Source: Deinococcus sp.
GTDB taxonomy: Bacteria; Deinococcota; Deinococci; Deinococcales; Deinococcaceae
Length of the DNA: 5,086 bases
NCBI GenBank assembly: GCA_028287665.1
Contig: JAQBPF010000396.1
Coordinates: forward strand, 1 to 5,086
Direction: 5' to 3'
Shown: positions 1-5,086 of the stretch, in pieces
Layout: each line of letters opens with the position of its first letter
How positions within the stretch are numbered: position 1 is the stretch's first letter
Translations under genes and position numbers: made by a program
The notes under the pieces: generated by a model
The model's database searches: none
What the model was told of the DNA's origin: nothing
What the model saw: only the letters and a program-made list of their open reading frames with translations

Positions 1-1246
1 CGTTGAACGGCACCCAGGCCACGATGCAGGGATGGCCCCGGTCGCGCTGCACGGCTTCCAGCCACTCTCTGGTAATGGCGTGAATGCTGCGGTCGCTGAG
101 GCGGTAGGCGCTGGGCATCTCGGCCCAGACCAGCAACCCAAGGCGGTCAGCCCAGTACAGGTAACGCGGGTCTTCGAGCTTCTGGTGTTTGCGAACGCCG
201 TTGAAGCCCATTCGGCGCGTCAGTTCGACGTCGGCGCGGTGTTGCTCGCCCGTGGCCGTCATCAGGGAATCGGGCCAGTAGCCCTGATCCAGCACCAGCC
301 GCAGTGGGTAAGGAGAACCGTTCAGCAAGAATCGGCCCTGCTCGATCGTGACGGAACGCAGGGCGGTATAGCCCGTGACGCGGTCGAGAATTGTGGTCCC
401 GTCCAGCACCTCGACCACGGCGTCGATCAGTTGCGGGTGCTCCGGGCTCCAGAGCAGTTCGTTGCGGTGACTGTCGATGCCGCCGTCCAGCAGCGGAATG
501 ACCCGGTGGAAATCGGAGCCGGAGAGGGTATACACATCGTCGGCCAGCACTTCTTCCAGGCCAGTGCCGTCCAGAAACGGATCGCCCAGGCCTGTTCCCG
601 CCACTTTCAGCACCACGCGCACTTTCATGCCGGGCCGAAATCCCGCGACCTGAATGCGGACATGCAGGCCCCAGGTATTCAGATCGGGTTCGAATTCAAG
701 GCTCTGCACGGCGGCAGCGGGCACCTTCTCCAGCCATACCGTCTGCCAGATCCCGGTGGTGCGGGGATACCAGATGGAATGCGGCTCGGCCAGCCAGTCC
801 TGTTTTCCACGGGGCTGATCGAGCGCCAGCGGGTCGTCCTCTGCCCGGACCGTGATTTCAAAAGGGGAGGCCGCAAAAGCGCTGACATCTACTGAAAAAG
901 GGGTGTGGCCACCGCTGTGCTGCGTGACCTGCTGCCCGTTGATCCAGACGGTGGCGCAGTAATCCACGGCCCCGAAATGCAGCACCGTGCGCTCGCCCAA
1001 CCCGCTCTGGCCCCACTGGGCGGCGCAATCGACGGTGCGGCGGTACCACACCGCCCGCCCATGCGCATGCAGATGAACGCCGCTCGCCGCGCTTTCGGGC
1101 GGGTAAGGCACCACGATCTCGCGGTCAAAATCCACTGCGTTGGGGTGGATATGAACTGCGTCAGAGTCGAGGGCAAAGCCCCAGGCTCCGTCCAGGTCAA
1201 ACCACTGGCTGCGCTGCATGAGGGGACGGGGGTGAATCTTTTGCAT
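1..1246 (-). CDS. Glycoside hydrolase family 2 protein (beta-galactosidase/beta-glucuronidase type), 3' part missing
   Basis: The leftward frame is open from an ATG at 1246 to the window edge: 415 complete codons plus one base. Family 2 enzymes hydrolyse beta-linked sugars (galactosides, glucuronides, mannosides and others) with retention; the substrate here cannot be told. Visible order: an N-terminal jelly-roll sugar-binding domain (about residues 15-175) with WYRRTV at 67-72, VWINGQ at 100-105 and YPRTTGIWQTVWLE at 160-173; an Ig-like sandwich; then the start of the TIM barrel with GFNGVRKH at 347-354, WAEMP at 374-378 and HPCIVAWVPFN at 405-415. In this family the Asn of that last motif is followed by the acid/base Glu. 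The next base (G) fits Glu, so the cut falls at the catalytic residue and the nucleophile lies outside. There is no signal peptide, so it is probably cytoplasmic and acts on imported oligosaccharides. An AGGAG lies four bases before the ATG. The gene is divergent from the ArsR-type regulator, its probable controller. Family assignment is firm; substrate unknown. Confidence 0.93.
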   Translation of the reverse strand, partial: MQKIHPRPLMQRSQWFDLDGAWGFALDSDAVHIHPNAVDFDREIVVPYPPESAASGVHLHAHGRAVWYRRTVDCAAQWGQSGLGERTVLHFGAVDYCATVWINGQQVTQHSGGHTPFSVDVSAFAASPFEITVRAEDDPLALDQPRGKQDWLAEPHSIWYPRTTGIWQTVWLEKVPAAAVQSLEFEPDLNTWGLHVRIQVAGFRPGMKVRVVLKVAGTGLGDPFLDGTGLEEVLADDVYTLSGSDFHRVIPLLDGGIDSHRNELLWSPEHPQLIDAVVEVLDGTTILDRVTGYTALRSVTIEQGRFLLNGSPYPLRLVLDQGYWPDSLMTATGEQHRADVELTRRMGFNGVRKHQKLEDPRYLYWADRLGLLVWAEMPSAYRLSDRSIHAITREWLEAVQRDRGHPCIVAWVPFN

Positions 1247-1250
1247 GCTT

Positions 1251-1255
1251 CTCCT
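1251..1255 (-). promoter_or_regulatory. Ribosome binding site of the GH2 gene
   Basis: On the minus strand AGGAG stands four bases before the ATG at 1246. This supports that start over the internal ATG at codon 10. Residues from about 11 on (QRSQWFDLDGAWGF) match the usual N-terminal opening of GH2 proteins. Confidence 0.7.
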
Positions 1256-1316
1256 GAGGAGGGGTGCCTGACCAACACGGCCAACCACCCGATGGGTAAG
1301 TCTAAAGTCAGCATTA

Positions 1317-1345
1317 ATGTTAAGAGCGAAGTTGATAATTGTCAA
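1317..1345 (-). promoter_or_regulatory. Candidate promoter of the GH2 gene
   Basis: On the minus strand a perfect TTGACA (-35, 1345-1340) is followed after exactly 17 bases by TAACAT (-10, 1322-1317; four of six consensus bases). Transcription would begin near 1310 and leave a leader of about 64 bases. The -35 lies inside the palindrome at 1331-1346, so a protein bound there should block polymerase. This comes from reading the sequence by eye; no start site is known. Confidence 0.6.
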
Positions 1346-1346
1346 C
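1331..1346. promoter_or_regulatory. Palindromic putative operator between the divergent genes
   Basis: GTTGATAATTGTCAAC is a 16-base inverted repeat with 5-base perfect arms (GTTGA/TCAAC) and an AATT centre; only one symmetric pair of positions fails. Dyad sites of this size and AT-rich core suit dimeric winged-helix regulators such as ArsR-type proteins. It covers the -35 hexamers of both divergent promoter candidates, so one occupied site could repress both genes. That the neighbouring regulator binds it is inferred from position only. Confidence 0.5.
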
Positions 1347-1359
1347 ATTTTTCGATAGT
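1332..1359 (+). promoter_or_regulatory. Candidate promoter of the ArsR-type regulator gene
   Basis: TTGATA (-35, 1332-1337) is followed after 16 bases by GATAGT (1354-1359; four of six -10 consensus bases). It is weaker than the opposing promoter. Start of transcription would be near 1366, leaving an unusually long leader of about 138 bases before the ATG at 1505. A second promoter nearer the gene is possible, but I could not find a convincing one. Confidence 0.35.
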
Positions 1360-1493
1360 AAGACAAGATACAAAGAGGAGCGGGTCGGTGAGAACGCTTC
1401 CCAGACACCTGATGGGCACCTGAGCCAAGTTTGGAAACCAACTGAAGATGAGTCTGTTCAGATGAACAAGAACGCAAAAATTGCGTCGTACAC

Positions 1494-1500
1494 GGAGGAG
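1494..1500 (+). promoter_or_regulatory. Ribosome binding site of the ArsR-type regulator (decides the start)
   Basis: GGAGGAG ends four bases before the ATG at 1505. This favours that ATG over the in-frame TTG at 1481, which has no upstream purine-rich site and would place this Shine-Dalgarno sequence inside the coding region. Confidence 0.75.
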
Positions 1501-1504
1501 CTGC

Positions 1505-2458
1505 ATGGGTGGTCTGTTCAGGAAGCACAGGCTCGTGGAGGGCGGCGACCTGAAACTGGTGGCCCATGCGCTCAATTCAGACACACGGCTGCAAATTTTG
1601 AGCCTGCTGTCGCACAATGTCCTTAACCTGACGGAGCTGACGGCGGCGCTGGGTCAGCCACATTCCACGGTCAGTTTTCATCTCAAGCACCTTGAGGCGG
1701 CGGGGCTGCTGGCCGTGGAGTATCTGCCCGGCACACACGGCTCTCAGAAATTGATCAGAAAACGATACGACGAATTGCAGTTCAGGTTGCCCGGTGCAGA
1801 GGTCGAAACTGAGGGTGATGTCGTAGACGTGAGTATGCCCATCGGCAACTACACCCAGATCAGCGCTCAGCCAACCTGCGGCCTCTCAGCAGAGCACAAG
1901 CTGATCGGCATGCTGGATGACCCACGGGCCTTTTTTGAACCCGAACATGTGTTCGCACAGGGCCTCTGGTTCGGCAAATCCGGCCATGTGGAATACACCT
2001 TTCCCAACAATCTGCCCCTCGGCTCGGCGGCCACGGAGTTCGAACTGAGCATGGAGGTTTGTACGGAAGCGCCCCACTACAATGCCGACTGGCCTTCAGA
2101 CTGGACTCTGTGGGTCAATGAAATAGAGGTGGGCACCTGGACCTGTCCCGGCGATCTGGGCGGTGTGCGGGCGCACTTGACCTCCGTCTGGTGGGCCGTG
2201 AACCAGACCTCCCACGGCTTCCTGATACGTTGGCGCGTCACACCCGGCGGGGCGCACATCGACGGCGAAGTTCTCTCGGGGGTGACCCTGGAGCAGTTGA
2301 GACTGGAGGACAGCAACCATATCCGCATTCGCCTGGGAATTAAGCCAGACGCCCGTCATCAGGGCGGCCTGAACCTGTTTGGTCGCCACTTTGGCAATTA
2401 CCCGCAGGATTTACTGATGCGGCTACGCTACACCTTCGGAGAAACCACACAAACCTGA
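1505..2458 (+). CDS. ArsR-like winged-helix transcriptional regulator with large C-terminal putative ligand domain
   Basis: 317 residues. Residues about 14-90 form an ArsR-type winged helix: LKLVAHALNSDTRLQILSLL (helices 1-2), NLTELTAALGQ (helix 3), HSTVSFHLKHLEAAGLL (recognition helix, 53-69), then a wing ending near YDELQF. The protein is about three times the length of a classical ArsR repressor. Residues about 105-312 form a second, tryptophan- and beta-rich domain with a conserved-looking GGLNLFGRHFGNYPQD at 287-302. From memory this layout resembles the predicted regulators of COG4189, which occur beside glycosidase genes. The ELCVCDL metal site of ArsR/SmtB proteins is absent and only three scattered Cys are present (125, 186, 214), so metal sensing is unlikely and a sugar ligand more plausible. 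It is divergent from the GH2 gene across a shared palindrome, which suggests a locus-specific regulator that also controls itself. DNA-binding role firm; ligand and target inferred. Confidence 0.88.
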   Translation: MGGLFRKHRLVEGGDLKLVAHALNSDTRLQILSLLSHNVLNLTELTAALGQPHSTVSFHLKHLEAAGLLAVEYLPGTHGSQKLIRKRYDELQFRLPGAEVETEGDVVDVSMPIGNYTQISAQPTCGLSAEHKLIGMLDDPRAFFEPEHVFAQGLWFGKSGHVEYTFPNNLPLGSAATEFELSMEVCTEAPHYNADWPSDWTLWVNEIEVGTWTCPGDLGGVRAHLTSVWWAVNQTSHGFLIRWRVTPGGAHIDGEVLSGVTLEQLRLEDSNHIRIRLGIKPDARHQGGLNLFGRHFGNYPQDLLMRLRYTFGETTQT

Positions 2459-2802
2459 GCTGACCGGGCCAGTCCAAGAGTTGAAGACCCACTGCCAGAG
2501 TTGGACACTGACGCTGCCTTTCGCGTCCCTTTAGTGAAGGGGAGAAATCACAAATCCGTCATCCCAGAGCTGATTTTCTGTTCATGGGAAGCGTTCGTGT
2601 TACGCCATTGATGGAAAGGTCGGCTTCTGTTCGTGCTCGTTCTTTTGATTTATACAGAGCCTCACTTTCTTGCTGTCATCAATCAAGTGTGTCCCAGAAC
2701 CAACTGCTTGCCGAACATCAACCCGCCTTTCGCCGATCGCACATTTGCCCCACTCTGTCTACTGACACATGTGACCATCCAGCAACAGAATTTCTACCTC
2801 TT

Positions 2803-2832
2803 TTGACTATCTGGTCTGCTGATTTCTTAACC
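2803..2832 (+). promoter_or_regulatory. Weak promoter candidate for the glycosyltransferase-acyltransferase operon
   Basis: TTGACT (2803-2808; five of six -35 bases) is followed after 18 bases by TTAACC (2827-2832), a poor -10. A better -10 look-alike, TAAACT (2833-2838), is spaced too far from that -35. A promoter in this region is expected because the operon's first gene begins at 2870 after a long gap, but the exact elements are uncertain. Confidence 0.25.
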
Positions 2833-2858
2833 TAAACTATGCGCCCACATCAGGCGTC

Positions 2859-2863
2859 TGGAG
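2859..2863 (+). promoter_or_regulatory. Ribosome binding site of the glycosyltransferase
   Basis: TGGAG lies six bases before the GTG at 2870. It fixes a GTG start that puts the conserved VSVIIPAYN strand at residues 9-17, the normal position for this family. Confidence 0.6.
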
Positions 2864-2869
2864 CCGACG

Positions 2870-3769
2870 GTGAACACCCCTGCCCATCCCCTCGTTTCCG
2901 TCATCATTCCCGCCTATAACTCGGCCCAGTACCTCCCCGAAGCCATCGAGAGCGTGCTGGGACAGACCTATCCACACGTAGAAGCCGTGATCGTGAATGA
3001 CGGCTCGACAGACCAGTCCGAGCAGGTGTTGCAGGAATACCAGGCCCGCGATCCGAGGGTAAAGGTGGTGTACCAGAACAATCAGGGGCTGCCGTCTGCC
3101 CGCAATACGGGAATTCAGGCCTCCAGTGGGCAATTCCTGTGTTATCTGGACGCAGACGATGTCATTCAGCCCGAGAAAATTCAGAGGCAGTTGGAGTATC
3201 TGCTGGCCCACCCCGAAATCGATCTGGTGTATTCGGATTACACCCGCGCCGACCCGAATTTACAATTTCTGACCGAAGAATTGATCCAGATTCGTCGTTT
3301 TTCGTTGCGTGAGGCTTACGTCTACACCAATGTCTTTCCGGTGATGTCGGCGCTGATGCGCCGGACGCTGGCAGACCGGGTGGGCGGTTTTGATCCGGCC
3401 CTGCGTGCAGCAGAAGACTGGGATTACTGGGTGCGCTGCGAACGGGCCGGAACGTTTGGCTATCTGCCGGGCCTGTTCTCGGTGTACCGGATTCACGGCA
3501 CGCAAATGCACAAAGATTATGAATTGATGCTGAAGTACTGCCGGATGGCGGCGGCCAAAAATTTTGCCGACGATCCCCGCAGTTACCGCCGCATGGTTGG
3601 CTCCGTGCTGTGGTGGCAGTTCGGGCTCAAAATGCAGCAGCAGGACCGCAAACGCTTTGAGGCCTTGTTTACGCCAGAACTGCTCAGAAGCGCCCTCAGA
3701 ATGGTGTGGGAGGTCCGAAGTCTCAAAGACGTGCTGCTGATCCGCTCCATTTTTAGGCACGGCCTATGA
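2870..3769 (+). CDS. Glycosyltransferase family 2 (GT-A fold)
   Basis: 299 residues from a GTG start. It transfers a sugar from a nucleotide-sugar donor to an acceptor, probably a lipid-linked glycan at the cytoplasmic face of the membrane. Motifs in order: VSVIIPAYN (9-17, first strand of the nucleotide-binding fold), VIVNDGSTD (40-48, uridine binding), QGLPSARNTGI (72-82), YLDADD (92-97, the DXD metal/donor site) and AAEDWDYWVR (180-189), whose E182-D183 is the usual acidic catalytic-base region. VYRIHGTQM follows, a stretch common in polysaccharide GT2 enzymes. All key residues are present and no membrane span is visible, so it is probably a soluble or peripheral enzyme. Its stop overlaps the start of the acyltransferase (ATGA), so the two are cotranscribed and probably translationally coupled. 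Family firm; donor and acceptor cannot be read from sequence. Confidence 0.93.
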   Translation: MNTPAHPLVSVIIPAYNSAQYLPEAIESVLGQTYPHVEAVIVNDGSTDQSEQVLQEYQARDPRVKVVYQNNQGLPSARNTGIQASSGQFLCYLDADDVIQPEKIQRQLEYLLAHPEIDLVYSDYTRADPNLQFLTEELIQIRRFSLREAYVYTNVFPVMSALMRRTLADRVGGFDPALRAAEDWDYWVRCERAGTFGYLPGLFSVYRIHGTQMHKDYELMLKYCRMAAAKNFADDPRSYRRMVGSVLWWQFGLKMQQQDRKRFEALFTPELLRSALRMVWEVRSLKDVLLIRSIFRHGL

Positions 3770-4956
3770 CCTCCGCTCCGCAGTCCAGGGCAGAGCGCGA
3801 GCACCCCGTGACCAGTCCGCTCCATCCGCCCACCCCACCGCGCCTGCCTCAACTGCCTGCCCTGACTGGGGTGCGCTTTGCAGCGGCCCTGCTGGTGGTC
3901 TGTTTCCATACCCGAACAACGCTTGAGGGGCAGATTCCCGGCGGACTGATGTCGTTTATCGAATCGGGCCAGATCGGTGTGACCTTCTTTTTTATCCTGT
4001 CGGGTTTCATTCTGACCTACACCTACGCCACGCCGGAAGGCAGCCTGAAGACCTCGCGGCGGTCCTTCTGGCTGGCCCGGCTGGCCCGGATTTACCCGGT
4101 CTATTTGCTGGGGCTGCTGCTCTCAGCACCTTATTTTTTGCTGCCCGTGCTGCACCGCTGGCCCACTACCACCGAGTGGGTCACCGCTCTGCTGTCGCCC
4201 ACGCTGTTGCAGGCCTGGTTGCCCCAAACCGCTTGTGTCTGGAATTGTCCGGGCTGGAGTCTCTCAGCAGAAGCGTTTTTTTACGCCCTGTTTCCGCTGA
4301 TCCTGGGCCTGGGAATCTGGCGCTCTGCTCGGGGCCGGTCTCTGAGATGGACCGGGCTGCTCCTGTGGGGCCTGACGCTCACGCCGCCGCTGCTGTACTT
4401 TCTGCTTTCGCCCCGGCCCCTGCCCGCAGAGTCGCTGGTGGCCGACACCTTCTATTACGGTCCGCTGTTTCGCCTGCCTGAATTCCTGCTGGGTATGCTG
4501 GTGGGCACACGCTTTCTGAGTGGGCGGATCTCTTCCTCCCGTCAGGCCAGCGGGTGGGCGGCGGCAGCACTGGCCGGAGCAGCCGTGATCATGGTGTATG
4601 CCCACCTGTTCATGCCAGGATTTATTCGCAATGCCCTCATCGTGCCCGTGCTGGCGCTGCTGGTGTGGAGCCTGGCACATGGCCGCGGGTGGGTGGCGCG
4701 GGCCTTCGCGTGGCCGCCCCTGGTTTTGCTGGGTGAAGCCAGCTACAGCCTCTACATCCTGCATGTGCCCGTTTACCTGTGGCTTTCCAGTGTCTGGCGC
4801 CGCCTGCTGCCGGGCACACCGCTGGACCATACCTTTTTTCTGGTGTATCTCGTGATCCTGATTGCTCTGTCGGTCCTGACCTATCAGGTGCTGGAACGGC
4901 CTGCACAGCGGTATCTGCGGCGCAGGTGGGCGGGGTCCACTCTCACGCCGTCTTAG
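3766..4956 (+). CDS. Family 3 membrane acyltransferase (OafA-like surface glycan O-acyltransferase)
   Basis: 396 residues with about ten hydrophobic spans (for example near 35-48, 70-88, 107-128, 168-187, 195-215, 262-282, 288-304, 318-340 and 355-372). The family moves acyl groups, often acetyl from cytoplasmic acetyl-CoA, across the membrane onto sugars of O-antigen, exopolysaccharide or peptidoglycan. Diagnostic residues: LTGVRFAAALLVVCFH (33-48), with the essential Arg (R37) and His (H48); GVTFFFILSGFIL (71-83); ARLARIYPVY (104-113); GWSLSAEAFFY (163-173); and GEASYSLYILHVPVYLW with H333. The proline-rich first 30 residues are a cytoplasmic leader, and no SGNH domain is fused at the C-terminus. 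Only a weak AGG precedes the ATG, as expected if ribosomes re-initiate from the overlapping glycosyltransferase stop. It probably acylates the glycan built with that enzyme. Succinyl or other acyl donors are possible. Confidence 0.92.
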   Translation: MTSAPQSRAEREHPVTSPLHPPTPPRLPQLPALTGVRFAAALLVVCFHTRTTLEGQIPGGLMSFIESGQIGVTFFFILSGFILTYTYATPEGSLKTSRRSFWLARLARIYPVYLLGLLLSAPYFLLPVLHRWPTTTEWVTALLSPTLLQAWLPQTACVWNCPGWSLSAEAFFYALFPLILGLGIWRSARGRSLRWTGLLLWGLTLTPPLLYFLLSPRPLPAESLVADTFYYGPLFRLPEFLLGMLVGTRFLSGRISSSRQASGWAAAALAGAAVIMVYAHLFMPGFIRNALIVPVLALLVWSLAHGRGWVARAFAWPPLVLLGEASYSLYILHVPVYLWLSSVWRRLLPGTPLDHTFFLVYLVILIALSVLTYQVLERPAQRYLRRRWAGSTLTPS

Positions 4957-5086
4957 AACCGTTGACCGGATCGACGGACTGGCCCTCAGGCTGACTCCAC
5001 TGGGCATCCAGGAAGAAGCGCCCCGACTTGAGATTCAGACGGCGGGAGGTCAGCTGACCTCCGTCAACCACATCAAAGCCCAGACA
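4943..5086 (-). CDS. C-terminal end of an unidentified leftward gene (5' part outside window)
   Basis: The minus strand is open from the right edge to a TGA at 4945-4943, giving 47 residues. The segment reads LTSRRLNLKSGRFFLDAQW at 12-30 and ends VDPVNGSKTA. It mixes hydrophobic, charged and aromatic residues like a real protein and favours G/C in codon third positions. I do not recognise the family. The LNLxSGRFxLDxxW pattern faintly recalls a beta-strand motif (LCLNxGRFxVxxxW) seen near the ends of some secreted bacterial proteins, but the match is weak. It converges with the acyltransferase and overlaps its last 14 bases. A rightward frame over the same stretch is also open, but it has no start codon or ribosome site. 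Confidence 0.5.
   Translation of the reverse strand, partial: CLGFDVVDGGQLTSRRLNLKSGRFFLDAQWSQPEGQSVDPVNGSKTA
5045..5062. repeat. Perfect 18-base palindrome
   Basis: GGAGGTCAGCTGACCTCC equals its own reverse complement over all 18 bases, centred on the CAGCTG core. Symmetry fails at the next base on each side. It lies within the putative C-terminal coding segment of the leftward gene. It could be a protein-binding dyad, a cruciform or RNA hairpin, or chance. No T-run follows, so it is not a standard terminator. Confidence 0.7.

Larger units (their letters stand above)
2459..2869. other. Gene-free, AT-richer intergenic stretch
   Basis: No reading frame here looks coding. The longest (2584-2835, rightward) has no Shine-Dalgarno site, a codon third-position composition much poorer in G/C than the flanking genes, and no recognisable motif. 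Visible structure: a 6-base inverted repeat GTCCAA/TTGGAC (2472-2477 and 2501-2506, 23-base loop); AGAGTTG repeated 20 bases apart (2477 and 2497); and a hairpin CCCTT/AAGGG (2527-2541) with a 5-base loop but no following T-run, so at best a poor terminator for the regulator gene. The right end holds the leader of the glycosyltransferase operon. It may be a long untranslated region or decayed sequence; nothing identifies a mobile element. Confidence 0.6.

Noticed and set aside
32..895. Rightward 287-residue open frame
   Set aside because: It lies entirely antisense to the GH2 gene, whose motifs are unmistakable; it has no ribosome site and no recognisable domain. It is a typical high-GC shadow frame.
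905..1423. Rightward 172-residue frame over the GH2 5' end and the promoter region
   Set aside because: Antisense to the GH2 N-terminus, running through the divergent promoters; its composition reflects the opposite strand.
1452..1521. GTCTGTTCAG repeated at 1452-1461 and 1512-1521
   Set aside because: The second copy is inside the regulator coding sequence and neither is part of a dyad; a single 10-base repeat at this distance is readily coincidental.
1462..1626. Alternative frame from ATG 1462 overlapping the regulator start
   Set aside because: No ribosome site; beyond 1505 it is simply out of frame with the winged-helix coding sequence. It is mentioned only as part of the leader observation.
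2526..2542. Hairpin TCCCTT-TAGTG-AAGGGG as a terminator for the regulator gene
   Set aside because: Short stem (one wobble pair) and no T-run on either strand; too weak to call an intrinsic terminator.
2584..2835. Rightward 83-residue frame in the gap before the glycosyltransferase
   Set aside because: No Shine-Dalgarno site, codon third positions unlike neighbouring genes, low-complexity Ser/Cys/His-rich product and no known motif.
4264..5007. Leftward 247-residue frame opposite the acyltransferase
   Set aside because: Gln/Pro/Arg-rich product typical of the antisense of a hydrophobic membrane protein; the sense frame carries all family 3 acyltransferase motifs.

Overview
The window looks like chromosomal DNA of a moderately GC-rich bacterium. 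Three things fit a Deinococcus-type genome: a small family-2 glycosidase, a sugar-locus ArsR-type regulator with a large C-terminal domain, and an envelope-polysaccharide gene pair. That assignment is an inference from gene content and style, because no rRNA, tRNA or other marker gene is present. There is no CRISPR array, insertion sequence or phage gene.

Left part (1-2458): a divergent regulator/enzyme pair. A glycoside hydrolase family 2 gene reads leftward from 1246 and runs off the left edge just after the Asn that normally precedes the catalytic acid/base Glu. An ArsR-like winged-helix regulator of 317 residues reads rightward from 1505. The 258-base gap between their starts holds a near-perfect 16-base palindrome (1331-1346). 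Its two halves supply the -35 hexamers of opposing candidate promoters. The simplest reading is that the regulator binds there, senses a sugar through its C-terminal domain, and controls both its own gene and the glycosidase.

Middle (2459-2869): about 410 bases with no convincing gene. The stretch is visibly richer in A/T than the flanking genes and holds a weak hairpin, short repeats and a weak promoter candidate for the next operon.

Right part (2870-4956): a two-gene rightward operon. A GT-A fold family 2 glycosyltransferase overlaps by four bases (ATGA) a family 3 integral membrane acyltransferase. Together they suggest assembly and O-acylation of a cell-surface glycan.

Right edge (4943-5086): the C-terminal 47 codons of a leftward gene that converges with the acyltransferase and overlaps it by 14 bases. 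It carries a perfect 18-base palindrome inside its reading frame. I see no clearly new biological system. The most interesting items are the shared-operator architecture of the regulator/glycosidase pair and the sensory domain of the regulator.
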